Below the pieces are notes generated by a model. That model had not been told where the DNA came from. It saw only the letters and a program-made list of their open reading frames with translations, and searched no databases. DNA of 64,000 bases from NCBI RefSeq assembly GCF_900109655.1, contig NZ_FOAT01000010.1, forward strand, positions 62,001 to 126,000, given 5' to 3'. This document shows, one piece after another, positions 43,448-51,212 of the stretch. The DNA comes from Hominimerdicola alba (GTDB lineage: Bacteria; Bacillota; Clostridia; Oscillospirales; Ruminococcaceae). The position numbers and the translations under genes are program-made. Each line of letters begins with the position of its first letter. Within the stretch, counting starts at the first letter, position 1.

Positions 43448-44848
43448 ATGAGCAAAAAACAGGCTTTTAATCCGTATCTTCCCAGCTGGGAGTACATACC
43501 CGACGGCGAACCCTATGTGTTCGGTGACAGGGTGTATGTGTACGGTTCACACGATTTCTGGAACGGCTACGTGTTCTGCATGGGCGACTACGTATGCTGG
43601 TCAGCACCAATAAATGACCTTGGCAACTGGAGATACGAGGGTGTTATCTACCCCCGCAACGCCGACCCTCTCAACAAGGACGGTCATATGTGCCTTTATG
43701 CCCCCGATGTTACCGTGGGCCCCGATGGCAGATACTATCTCTATTACGTGCTTGATAAGGTGGGCGTAATGTCCGTTGCAGTATGTGACGAACCCGCAGG
43801 CAAGTACGAATTCTACGGATATGTCCACTATATGGACGGCACTAAGCTGGGCGAGCGCGAGGGCGATGAACCCCAGTTTGACCCGGGTGTTATCACTGAG
43901 GGCGATGTTACCTATATGTACAGCGGTTTCTGCGGCGCAGGTGACAAGTCACGCACAGGCTCAAAAGTAGTTACCCTTGATAAAGATATGCTCACCGTAC
44001 TCACCGAGCCGAAACTTATCGCACCTGGCAGCTGTTACAGCGCAGGCACCCAGTGGGAGGGACACGCATTTTTTGAAGCCTCCTCTATACGCAAGGTGAA
44101 CGGCAAGTACTATTTCGTATATTCTTCCGAAGTTATGCACGAACTCTGCTATGCAGTAAGCGACAGCCCTCTGGAGGGCTTCAAGTATGGCGGAGTGCTG
44201 GTCAGCAATACCGACCTGCATATCGATACCTATAAGCCCGCCGATATGCCCACCTGCCGCGGCGCAAACAATCACGGCAGTATCATCGAGATAAACGGCG
44301 AGTGGTATATCTTCTATCATCGCCACACCAATGGCACATGGTTCTCACGTCAGGGCTGTGCCGAAAAGCTTACGCTGAAAGAAGACGGCAGTTTCCCTCA
44401 GGTGGAGATAACTTCCTGCGGACTCAACGGCGGACCTCTTGAGGGCAAGGGCGAGTATCCCGCTTATATCGCTTGCTGTCTGTTCACCGAGAAGAAAGAA
44501 CTCTACATCGGCGACCTTAACTCGCCCCGCATAGTGCAGGACGGCAAGGACGGCGATGAGGAGATAGGCTATATCGCAAATATATGCGACGGCACCAACA
44601 TCGGCTTCAAATATTTCGACTGCAAGGGCATAAAGAGAATCAGCATAGCCACCCGCGCATACGGCGACGGTGTTTTCCAGATAAAGACCGCATGGGACGG
44701 CGAAGTACTTGGCGAGATAAATGTTGTGGGCAATAATGTGTGGACAACATCGGGCACAGATGTTGCTATACCCGACGGCGTAAATGCCATCTGGCTGACC
44801 TACAAGGGCAGCGGCGGCCCTCAGCTGAAGTCCATAACGCTGGAATAA
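43448..44848 (+). CDS. glycoside hydrolase family 43 (arabinofuranosidase/xylosidase)
   Basis: About 466 residues, cytosolic. The five-bladed propeller shows the GH43 acids: base Asp near the start (FNPYLPSWEYIPDGEPYVF), APDV (about 83) for the pKa modulator, FFEASS (about 204) for the acid Glu. A C-terminal beta-sandwich (about 345-466) resembles CBM6. ATG at 43448 is preferred (SD GAAGGAGGAC); an ATG at 43430 overlaps the esterase stop. Probably removes arabinose or xylose from plant oligosaccharides. Strong terminator follows. Confidence 0.92.
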   Translation: MSKKQAFNPYLPSWEYIPDGEPYVFGDRVYVYGSHDFWNGYVFCMGDYVCWSAPINDLGNWRYEGVIYPRNADPLNKDGHMCLYAPDVTVGPDGRYYLYYVLDKVGVMSVAVCDEPAGKYEFYGYVHYMDGTKLGEREGDEPQFDPGVITEGDVTYMYSGFCGAGDKSRTGSKVVTLDKDMLTVLTEPKLIAPGSCYSAGTQWEGHAFFEASSIRKVNGKYYFVYSSEVMHELCYAVSDSPLEGFKYGGVLVSNTDLHIDTYKPADMPTCRGANNHGSIIEINGEWYIFYHRHTNGTWFSRQGCAEKLTLKEDGSFPQVEITSCGLNGGPLEGKGEYPAYIACCLFTEKKELYIGDLNSPRIVQDGKDGDEEIGYIANICDGTNIGFKYFDCKGIKRISIATRAYGDGVFQIKTAWDGEVLGEINVVGNNVWTTSGTDVAIPDGVNAIWLTYKGSGGPQLKSITLE

Positions 44849-44871
44849 AGCCATAATATTGAATAACCATC

Positions 44872-44906
44872 CGCCCGCGGAAATTTCCGTGGGCGTTTTG
44901 GATTTT
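44872..44906 (+). terminator. terminator of the esterase-GH43 operon
   Basis: CGCCC-G-CGGAAA pairs with TTTCCG-T-GGGCG and is followed by TTTTGGATTTTT. It lies directly before the first ECF-type promoter. Confidence 0.9.
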
Positions 44907-44908
44907 TC

Positions 44909-44935
44909 TGAAACATTTTTGCAGACAGTACCGTC
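44909..44935 (+). promoter_or_regulatory. ECF-type promoter, copy 1
   Basis: TGAAAC (44909-44914), 17-base spacer, CGTC (44932-44935), as recognised by group IV (ECF) sigma factors of the SigM/SigW type. First of three tandem copies. Confidence 0.7.
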
Positions 44936-44993
44936 TATTAGAGCGAGAGGACAAAGTTACCCACAAATCATTTGCAAAAAAAATTTTTCGGAG

Positions 44994-45020
44994 TGAAACT
45001 TTTTTGTAAGACGATCCGTC
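44994..45020 (+). promoter_or_regulatory. ECF-type promoter, copy 2
   Basis: TGAAAC (44994-44999), 17-base spacer, CGTC (45017-45020). An A/T tract (AAAAAAAATTTTT) just upstream resembles an UP element. Confidence 0.72.
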
Positions 45021-45080
45021 TATTAAAGCGAGAGGGCAAAATCCCCGCGCAAATCATCTGCAAAAAATTTTTTTTCGGAG

Positions 45081-45107
45081 TGAAACTTTTTTGCAGGACA
45101 GTCCGTC
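45081..45107 (+). promoter_or_regulatory. ECF-type promoter, copy 3 (proximal)
   Basis: TGAAAC (45081-45086), 17-base spacer, CGTC (45104-45107), 50 bases before the sigma gene's GTG. An A/T tract again precedes it. Confidence 0.75.
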
Positions 45108-45156
45108 TATTAAAGCGAGAGGGCAAAGTCCCCTAAGAAAGGAGGAGGTGAGAGCC

Positions 45157-45699
45157 GTGAGCGAAGTAAACGTCAGGGAACGTTTTGAGATGATATACAA
45201 CAAGACCTATGACTACATATATAAATACCTTATCATCAAATCCGATTCCCGCGAAACTGCCGAGGATATCCTGCAAAGCGTCTATCTCAGCTTTTACAAG
45301 CGTATGCTGGCAGGTGAAAAGATACTCGACCCGAAGCATTACTTACTGAGAAGTGCAAAGCACGGTCTGGCAGACCACTACTCATCAAAACGCATAACGG
45401 AAAGTCTTGATGACAGTATCGAGATAGTAGACGAAAAGGCGCTGGACAGTCTGGAGAACGACGACGGCTTTGCTTATGAAGAGATACTTCAAAGCCTGAA
45501 AAATTCGGACGAAGTCACTTACAGGATATTCCTTTTGCACTTCGGTCACGACTATACCATCGAGAAGACAGCAAAAACGCTGGGGCTGGCGGAATCCACG
45601 GTTAAATCAAAGATGTACCGTGCATTGAAAAAGCTCAGAAAACAACTAAAGGAGGGTGAGAGATATGCGGTTTTCGGAAGGGATAAAGAGATACGATGA
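45157..45699 (+). CDS. ECF RNA polymerase sigma factor
   Basis: About 180 residues. Region 2 (FEMIYNKTYDYIYKYLIIKS through the YLSFYKRML helix, about 8-52) and region 4 (TIEKTAKTLGLAESTVKSKMYRALKKLRKQL, about 137-170) are clear, with an acidic linker. GTG start at 45157 follows AAAGGAGGAGGTGAG; the open frame upstream would run into promoter copy 3. The three ECF-type promoters before it suggest it transcribes itself. It overlaps the next gene by 35 bases, the usual sigma/anti-sigma arrangement. Confidence 0.92.
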   Translation: MSEVNVRERFEMIYNKTYDYIYKYLIIKSDSRETAEDILQSVYLSFYKRMLAGEKILDPKHYLLRSAKHGLADHYSSKRITESLDDSIEIVDEKALDSLENDDGFAYEEILQSLKNSDEVTYRIFLLHFGHDYTIEKTAKTLGLAESTVKSKMYRALKKLRKQLKEGERYAVFGRDKEIR

Positions 45700-47242
45700 A
45701 GAGACAAAGAAAAGGATATTCGATGAGATAATCGCAGCCGTAGAGAAAGACAGCGCGGCAGTAAACTCTCACGCAGACAACGAAACAGCTGTCATAGCAC
45801 AGCAGAATTTGGAGGACAACACTATGAAAAACACAGAAGAGAGAGCAAGGATAAGAAGCAGCAGAGGCGGTATGATAGCAGCAGCTTGTGCTGTACTGGT
45901 AGTCGGCGGAGGAATCTTCGCGGCAGGACACACGAACGGAGGCAGCAAAGGAACAGCTCCCGGCTCAGCGGGAACAACATCATCAGTTTATACAACAGAT
46001 GCCGAAGATGAGGTATCGTCTGAGAGCACCGCAGAAAAAGATGAAGCTTCGACCGTGGATGAAGCAGACAGTATGACGACCGATGATATAGATTATGACA
46101 GATGGGAAAAATGGCGCGAAGAAGCGGACGAGGATACTATCAGACTTGTAGACAGTTCCGACTTCATAGGTATGGTGCAGATCGAGGACATTCGGCAGGA
46201 AACAATAGACGGAGTAGAATATACTGATTATCAATGTGTGCTCGAGGATGAAGAAGGTCATTGCGGTTTGGTTTTCGCGCTCTGTGGAGATGAGCTGCCC
46301 ACAAAGTTCGGTTTACTGGAGAAAACTTATGAGGGAGATCAAGTCCTTGCTAAGGGTGATAAGATCTTTGTGTTTGCAAAGAACGGCGTTCAGAACGGAA
46401 TAGACGAATTTTGTTATGAACTGACCGATGATTATACGATGTTCAGATGGGACGATGAAGTTAAGAGGTACACCAATGTATACCGTCCGGGTCATATTAT
46501 AACCGATACTTCCGAGGGTATATACGGCGATTATCTCTGGGGACTATATGAGATGGGTCTGGATAATTACTACAAGGATATGCTGTGGGCAATGTGCAGC
46601 AGCAGAAATCTTGATGCAGCTAAAAACTGGTGCGCTTACTATGGTCTTCCATTTGAAATCGTTGTTGAATCCGGGCAGGATTTCAAAGAGGGTTCTTTGA
46701 TCGGTATTTCATGGGCAAATACCATAGACCAAAACGGAATAACTGTTTCTGTAAGCGATGGTCTTAGCTTTATAGGCGAAAATGATAAGGGCGAAGAATC
46801 TCAGGTCGCGATCGAACTCAACGTAAGGGACAAAGGCACAACTATCAAGGAATTTGCAGACTACAACCTCGAACTGGGCGGACTTTTTTATGAAAAGGAC
46901 GAAAACAACTACGGCGTGGTCATAGATGTTACCAAAAAGGACGGCAGTAAATTCTCTTACGAAGACTGGGCTGAAAATCACATGGATCTGGTCTACGGAG
47001 ATCTTGATCCGATAATGTCGCTGACATATTCAAGCTATATGGATTCGGGACTAAGCTGGCTTGCAGACGACGGTTCAAAGATGAGAGTTGCTTGCGTATT
47101 CCATGCTAAGGTGAACTTTTCTTATGTGGACAGCAGTGTTCCCGTTACATTACAGGTCAATAAAATAAGAAGAGAAAACGGAGAAGAGGAAGAAGGTCTT
47201 TTCGAGGCGACCTTCAATATTGATATAACCGATATCAAGTGA
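45665..47242 (+). CDS. membrane-anchored probable anti-sigma / stress sensor protein
   Basis: About 525 residues. Cytoplasmic N-terminus (about 1-68) starting RFSEGIKRYDEETKKRIFDEI, one membrane helix (about 69-89), then a Ser/Thr/Glu-rich linker and a large extracellular domain (about 140-525) that I do not recognise. Single-pass topology, overlap with the sigma gene and SD AAAGGAGGGTGAG support an anti-sigma role. No zinc-binding HxxxCxxC motif and no RsgI-type N-terminus is seen, so it would be a different class. Alternative: an effector or sensor lipid-side protein of the same regulon. Confidence 0.7.
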   Translation: MRFSEGIKRYDEETKKRIFDEIIAAVEKDSAAVNSHADNETAVIAQQNLEDNTMKNTEERARIRSSRGGMIAAACAVLVVGGGIFAAGHTNGGSKGTAPGSAGTTSSVYTTDAEDEVSSESTAEKDEASTVDEADSMTTDDIDYDRWEKWREEADEDTIRLVDSSDFIGMVQIEDIRQETIDGVEYTDYQCVLEDEEGHCGLVFALCGDELPTKFGLLEKTYEGDQVLAKGDKIFVFAKNGVQNGIDEFCYELTDDYTMFRWDDEVKRYTNVYRPGHIITDTSEGIYGDYLWGLYEMGLDNYYKDMLWAMCSSRNLDAAKNWCAYYGLPFEIVVESGQDFKEGSLIGISWANTIDQNGITVSVSDGLSFIGENDKGEESQVAIELNVRDKGTTIKEFADYNLELGGLFYEKDENNYGVVIDVTKKDGSKFSYEDWAENHMDLVYGDLDPIMSLTYSSYMDSGLSWLADDGSKMRVACVFHAKVNFSYVDSSVPVTLQVNKIRRENGEEEEGLFEATFNIDITDIK

Positions 47243-47274
47243 TTTTTTCAATATACAGACAACAGAACGAAAAA

Positions 47275-47308
47275 ACGGAGCACCGCAGTGATGCAGTGCT
47301 CCGTTTTT
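47275..47308 (+). terminator. terminator of the sigma operon
   Basis: ACGGAGCAC pairs with GTGCTCCGT and is followed by TTTTT; the loop holds a smaller GCA-TGC stem. Confidence 0.88.
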
Positions 47309-47381
47309 ATGCTATCCCGAGGGATAGCTATATGCACACAAAACAGACCCCGTGCAGGGCACAGGGTCTTTGTTATCAAAG

Positions 47382-48266
47382 TTATTCAGCGGTGACTATG
47401 AAATCCACCTCGCCGAAGCTGAACACGACAGGTATGCAGAAGGCAGGTTTTTCAAAGCTTATCTTCTTATCCTGAATGAACTGCTGGGGTGTCATGGTGA
47501 GTTCAGCGCCGCCCTCGTTGGACTGGTTGACTGCAAAAAGACCGTTCACCACATTCAGGAACTCGCCCACGGTCTCGTTTTCAAAGCCCGTGATATCCCC
47601 GAAGTTCTCGCCTGCGAATCTCTTGGCGAACTCAAAGTAAACGTCCTTATCGGCAGTGATACAGGTAACTGCATCGTAACTGCCCGTGATACGCTGTTCG
47701 ATGAGGTTCTCTGCATCGAATTCACGGATAACGATAGCTTCCAGTGGAGTGAAGTCTGTGTCGATGAATCTTATGATGTTCTTGAACATCATGGTAACGT
47801 AGTCAGTCAGCATTCTGGCGTTTGAAGCTTCTTCAAGGTGATAGAACTCAGTTACCAGCTTGTTCAGACTCTCGTTCTTGCTGCCTTCAAGGTCACTGTC
47901 CGTGAGCTCGTTATCGGTCTTGTAATCATTTATAGCCTGTTCAAACTGGGCATTTGAAAGCACGCCGTTGTTAACAAGGGTCTGACCGAGAAGCAGATAT
48001 TCCGTGGGCTGCTGAGAAAGCAGCTTGTCCACCTGTTCTTCGGTGACGTATCCGAGTTCAACAGCAAGGTCGCCAAAGCGCTTATCAACGCTCTGCTGAG
48101 TGATATTAACGTGCTCGACCTGATCTGCGGTCATAAGTCCCGCATTTATAGCCAGCACGCCCAGTCGCATTCTTGTATGCTTCTTATCCTCAAAAGCCTG
48201 GGTCAGATCTTCCGAAGTGACCAGCTTTTTATGGAGAAGATAGCCTCCGAAAAATTGAGCAAACAA
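47382..48266 (-). CDS. MshEN-like repeat protein with CheX-type phosphatase domain
   Basis: 294 residues, TTG start directly after the stop of the response regulator gene. Residues 1-120 hold four repeats of about 30-35 residues of the form LG-x-L-x(4)-G-x-(L/V/M)-(T/S)-x(2)-Q, as in the N-terminal domain of GspE/MshE that can bind c-di-GMP. Residues about 150-294 resemble CheX, with an E-x2-N motif (GEFLNVVNG) and a Pro 22 residues later, close to the CheC/CheX active-site pattern. It probably dephosphorylates the CheY-like partner. No other chemotaxis genes are nearby. Confidence 0.75.
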   Translation of the reverse strand: MFAQFFGGYLLHKKLVTSEDLTQAFEDKKHTRMRLGVLAINAGLMTADQVEHVNITQQSVDKRFGDLAVELGYVTEEQVDKLLSQQPTEYLLLGQTLVNNGVLSNAQFEQAINDYKTDNELTDSDLEGSKNESLNKLVTEFYHLEEASNARMLTDYVTMMFKNIIRFIDTDFTPLEAIVIREFDAENLIEQRITGSYDAVTCITADKDVYFEFAKRFAGENFGDITGFENETVGEFLNVVNGLFAVNQSNEGGAELTMTPQQFIQDKKISFEKPAFCIPVVFSFGEVDFIVTAE

Positions 48267-48647
48267 TCACAGCACCCCCTTAGCTGCGTTTTCAAGGATA
48301 GCTCTGGTATCTTCATCAGATATGGGTTTCTGAAGAAAATCCGCAGCACCTGCGCGTAAAGCCTCCTTTAAGTGCCCCTGAGTACCAACGCTTGAAGCCA
48401 TAACGACCTTAGCATCGGGGTCAAATTCAATGATCTGCTTGAGAGCCTCGATGCCTGTTATCCTGGGCATAATAATATCCATAAATACCACATCGGGCTT
48501 GTTTTCTTTGTATTTTGCAACAGCCTCTTCACCGTCAGCTGCTTCAAATACTTCATTTATACCAAGTGCAGATATAGTCATGTTCATCTTTTTTCTTGCG
48601 AACATGGAGTCGTCGCAGATGAGGACTTTAAGATCTTGTATAACCAT
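48267..48647 (-). CDS. CheY-like single-domain response regulator
   Basis: 126 residues: receiver domain only. Acidic pocket DD (about 12-13), phospho-acceptor Asp in FMDIIMP (about 55), Thr/Ser switch ASS (about 84), Lys in LQKP (about 107). SD GGAGG before the ATG. Cotranscribed with the CheX-like gene. No output domain, so it acts through protein contact. Its histidine kinase is not in the window. Confidence 0.95.
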   Translation of the reverse strand: MVIQDLKVLICDDSMFARKKMNMTISALGINEVFEAADGEEAVAKYKENKPDVVFMDIIMPRITGIEALKQIIEFDPDAKVVMASSVGTQGHLKEALRAGAADFLQKPISDEDTRAILENAAKGVL

Positions 48648-48885
48648 ATTGTAATTCCTCCTTTATATATTTGTAAAGGCAGCAGATATCAGTAAACTGC
48701 ATATTTTCATTATATACCAAATGAATGGTTCTTGATAAAATTTTTAAATGACATTTACTTTAAAATCATACCTACCTCGTCTTAATAATTCTAACATATT
48801 TCTCTGTAAAAATCAACCGTTTTTTAGGCTGTTTTAATAGTGATTATGCATAAATTTTAATGAGTATAATTTTGCCGGATACTAC
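48648..48885. other. AT-rich intergenic region between the CheY-like gene and tRNA-Leu
   Basis: No gene. A minus-strand TATAAT-like sequence (ATTATATACC near 48709-48718) may be the -10 of the CheY-like gene. Confidence 0.5.
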
Positions 48886-48914
48886 TTGACTTTCTAGACG
48901 CTATATGGTATAAT
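48886..48914 (+). promoter_or_regulatory. sigma-A promoter for tRNA-Leu
   Basis: TTGACT (48886-48891), 17-base spacer, TATAAT (48909-48914), 27 bases before the tRNA. Confidence 0.82.
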
Positions 48915-48940
48915 ATTATGGTCAATTAACACAGGAATAC

Positions 48941-49024
48941 GCCGCTGTGGCGAAATTGGCAGACGCAGCAGACTCAAAATCTGCCGGTAGCAATACCGTA
49001 CCGGTTCAAGTCCGGTCAGCGGCA
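48941..49024 (+). tRNA. tRNA-Leu (anticodon CAA)
   Basis: 84 bases. Acceptor stem GCCGCTG / CAGCGGC with discriminator A, a D-loop with GGC, anticodon stem GCAGA/TCTGC around CTCAAAA giving anticodon CAA, a long variable arm (GGTA...TACC) as in class II tRNAs, and GGTTCAAGTCC in the T arm. CCA is not encoded. Confidence 0.96.
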
Positions 49025-49036
49025 TATAAAGAAAAA

Positions 49037-49063
49037 GCAGACCTTTTCGGGGTCTGTTTTTTT
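49037..49063 (+). terminator. terminator of tRNA-Leu
   Basis: CAGACC pairs with GGTCTG around a TTTTCGG loop, followed by seven T. Confidence 0.85.
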
Positions 49064-49141
49064 GTTATATATGGGATGATGAAATAAAACGCGTCAAAAT
49101 ATCCTGTCATTTATGCGAAGTAATCAAGTCAGAAAAGAAAT

Positions 49142-49172
49142 AAAAACAGCTGTACGAATTTGCACGTACAGC
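49142..49172 (-). terminator. terminator of the C-type lectin gene
   Basis: On the minus strand GCTGTACG pairs with CGTACAGC and is followed by TGTTTTTA. Confidence 0.8.
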
Positions 49173-49189
49173 CGTTCTGTGATTATTTT

Positions 49190-50248
49190 TTATAATGCAA
49201 TGAACCTGAATGCTCTTTCGTTTAGCTTGTCGATCTCCCACTTGCCGTTGACCTTCGCGCATATAACAAGTTTATATTCAGTGTTGGGTCTGAGCTTGGG
49301 GGTGGTGATAGTGGTAGTATCGGCATCTGTGTAGCCCTGTACCTTCCACTTGCCGTTTATAAACACAGCAACACCGTATTTCTCAGCATTGGGAACGCCC
49401 TCCCAGTCGATCTTTGCCTTATGAGTCTTACTGTTTATGTTGATATTGCTTACCTTGGGATAAACAACGACCGAATTCGGTGTAACGATGATAGCTTTGG
49501 AAAAATCATCGTACCATTCACCGCCGAACATGGCGATCACTGCTACCTTGTATTTATTGCCTGCTGTAAGTCCTTTTACGGTGTAGGCGGTGTCGGTAGT
49601 CTCGCTCAACTTTGTCCATTTGCCGCTTACAAAACCGCAGACAGCATACATCTCGGCGTTGGGAACTTCGTTCCATTCGAGGTTTGCACAGCCGTCGCCG
49701 GGGGTGTAAGTAACATCGGGATTGGTCGGATCAAATTCACATATGTATCCGTACTTATCAAGATTGTAATAACTGTTGGCGTATGCCGCACCGCTGTTAG
49801 ATGCGTCATTCCATCTGCCTCTTGTCTTGTATCCGTCACCAAACATATGGATGTAATTCTCGGAGCCGCCATAGTTATTGGGTTCACCTGACTCCCAGTT
49901 GGTGTACTCAAAGCTATCATCGGTGATCCATTTCCATGAATCTTCATCACGATATCCGCCAATCCAGTAATTGTTGCAGAGGGGTTCGCCAAGATGTCCT
50001 TCTACGGATTCCTGTTCCTCTTTGGAAGTGATCGTAGCAAGATGTCCTCCCAGCTTCTCACAAGCTTCCTTTGCTTCGGTCCATGTTAGACCACCGTCAA
50101 ATAGCTGATATACATGGCCGCGGTAAGAGAAAGTATCGATCGGTTTCTTTTCAGTGATCTCATTTTCTGCGGCATTAGCGACAACCGCACCGCTAGAAAG
50201 CATAAGTGTAAGAGCTGCTATCCCACATAAAGTTTGTTTAATTGACAT
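49190..50248 (-). CDS. secreted C-type lectin domain protein with two FN3-like modules
   Basis: 352 residues. Signal peptide (about 1-27, cleavage after ANA). C-type lectin fold about 37-174: YWIGG (about 93), the EPN sugar-specificity triplet (about 122-124, the form linked to mannose/glucose-type ligands), WND (about 147-149) for calcium, and YGYICEF at the end. Two fibronectin III-like modules follow (about 180-262 and 265-350) with matching EVPNAE(M/K)Y segments. No cell-wall anchor or membrane helix is seen, so it is secreted. C-type lectin folds occur in few bacteria, mostly gut species. The ligand is inferred to be a host or plant glycan. Confidence 0.9.
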   Translation of the reverse strand: MSIKQTLCGIAALTLMLSSGAVVANAAENEITEKKPIDTFSYRGHVYQLFDGGLTWTEAKEACEKLGGHLATITSKEEQESVEGHLGEPLCNNYWIGGYRDEDSWKWITDDSFEYTNWESGEPNNYGGSENYIHMFGDGYKTRGRWNDASNSGAAYANSYYNLDKYGYICEFDPTNPDVTYTPGDGCANLEWNEVPNAEMYAVCGFVSGKWTKLSETTDTAYTVKGLTAGNKYKVAVIAMFGGEWYDDFSKAIIVTPNSVVVYPKVSNININSKTHKAKIDWEGVPNAEKYGVAVFINGKWKVQGYTDADTTTITTPKLRPNTEYKLVICAKVNGKWEIDKLNERAFRFIAL

Positions 50249-50290
50249 AATACCATTCCTTTCACAATTTAACTAATAATAGTTTATAAT

Positions 50291-50319
50291 ATTATACAAT
50301 AAAAGCTCCGCTCGGTCAA
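50291..50319 (-). promoter_or_regulatory. sigma-A promoter for the C-type lectin gene
   Basis: On the minus strand TTGACC, 17-base spacer, TATAAT, about 35 bases before the ATG. Confidence 0.8.
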
Positions 50320-50478
50320 TAGCAAAAAGCTCTAAAGCAAGCAGTTAATTGAAATACGTTTATATGTTAAATAAACAAATAAATTCACCGAAATTGAATG
50401 TTTATTGTTCTTGATCCTGCAAAGTATGTGAGTTCAGATTCTTCGGGTCTGCGTTTTTGCGTATCTACGGAGCGTGGA

Positions 50479-50507
50479 TTGACAATCATGCATCTTTGGG
50501 TTAAAAT
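50479..50507 (+). promoter_or_regulatory. sigma-A promoter for the hypothetical gene at 50578
   Basis: TTGACA (50479-50484), 17-base spacer, TAAAAT (50502-50507). Confidence 0.7.
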
Positions 50508-50577
50508 ATATCCAAAGAAATAAAACGACGGTAAAAGATCTCAGCAAACAGGCTGCGGACATAACAGGAGGGTGAAT

Positions 50578-51081
50578 ATGCTATTTATACAGATGATAAC
50601 GATAAAATATAATAAAGACAGACGTTCGGGCGAAGAGATGCGAAAGATAAACGAGGTGCGTTTTGAAAACATACCGGATAATGATATAGTCCTTGACGGA
50701 AATGAGTATTATCTGCACGACGACCGTTTCAGAAAATCAAAAGTATTCCCGTATTCGGAGCATTTCAAAGTAAGTGAAAGAGTGTACATCGATAAAGACA
50801 ATGAAAACTATACCATCTTCTATTCTCCCTATACGACCCATACAGGTGACAGGCATTTCAAATCTGTTATGACACTTAAAGACGGTGAATACGGAAGGAT
50901 CGTATATAATGAGCGGGAAGCCACTTTTGACGGTGAGTGGTATTATATCAGAACAACTATAAATCTTTACAGTACAGATACATCGAAGTACCGTACAAAG
51001 ATGTTCTTCCGAAAGGAAGCGGATCATCTTTTTGAGGATATGACGTATTTAAGGTATTGCGGTGATTATCATAAAGCATGA
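50578..51081 (+). CDS. hypothetical protein, possibly frameshifted at its end
   Basis: About 167 residues, SD AGGAGGGTG before ATG 50578 (an in-frame GTG at 50572 lies in the SD). Soluble, rich in Tyr and charged residues, beta-type pattern. No recognised family. After the stop, the +1 frame continues for about 35 codons in similar style to a stop at 51173, suggesting either a frameshift or an old 3' remnant. Confidence 0.6.
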   Translation: MLFIQMITIKYNKDRRSGEEMRKINEVRFENIPDNDIVLDGNEYYLHDDRFRKSKVFPYSEHFKVSERVYIDKDNENYTIFYSPYTTHTGDRHFKSVMTLKDGEYGRIVYNEREATFDGEWYYIRTTINLYSTDTSKYRTKMFFRKEADHLFEDMTYLRYCGDYHKA

Positions 51082-51173
51082 TGATAATGACAGCTATGCT
51101 GACGAACTAGTATTCACAGAAGATGTACGGATAGCTGTTATGGATATGGCAGGTTTGGGGTTTACGGAGTAAA
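51082..51173 (+). pseudogene. possible frameshifted C-terminal remnant
   Basis: The +1 frame reads DDNDSYADELVFTEDVRIA and ends ...GLGFTE-stop. It has coding-like composition but no start or SD of its own. It may belong to the preceding gene. Confidence 0.3.
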
Positions 51174-51212
51174 AGCTGTATGAAAAAATGCAGACATTAA
51201 GGAGTGGGGACA

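Larger units (their letters stand above)
44907..45135 (+). repeat. tandem repeat of about 86 bp, 2.7 copies
   Basis: Period 85 and 87 bases. Each unit contains the ECF promoter, then CTATTA(A/G)AGCGAGAGG, a GGCAAA-TCCCC-like segment and CAAATCAT-(T/C)TGCAAAA. Copies 2 and 3 are closer to each other than to copy 1. Confidence 0.9.
50249..50577. other. divergent intergenic region
   Basis: 329 bases. It holds the minus-strand promoter of the lectin gene (50291-50319) and the plus-strand promoter at 50479-50507. Nothing else is recognised. Confidence 0.65.

Noticed and set aside
44907-45135. Tandem repeats considered as a CRISPR array
   Set aside because: Units are 85-87 bp, continuous and without variable spacers, and each contains promoter elements.
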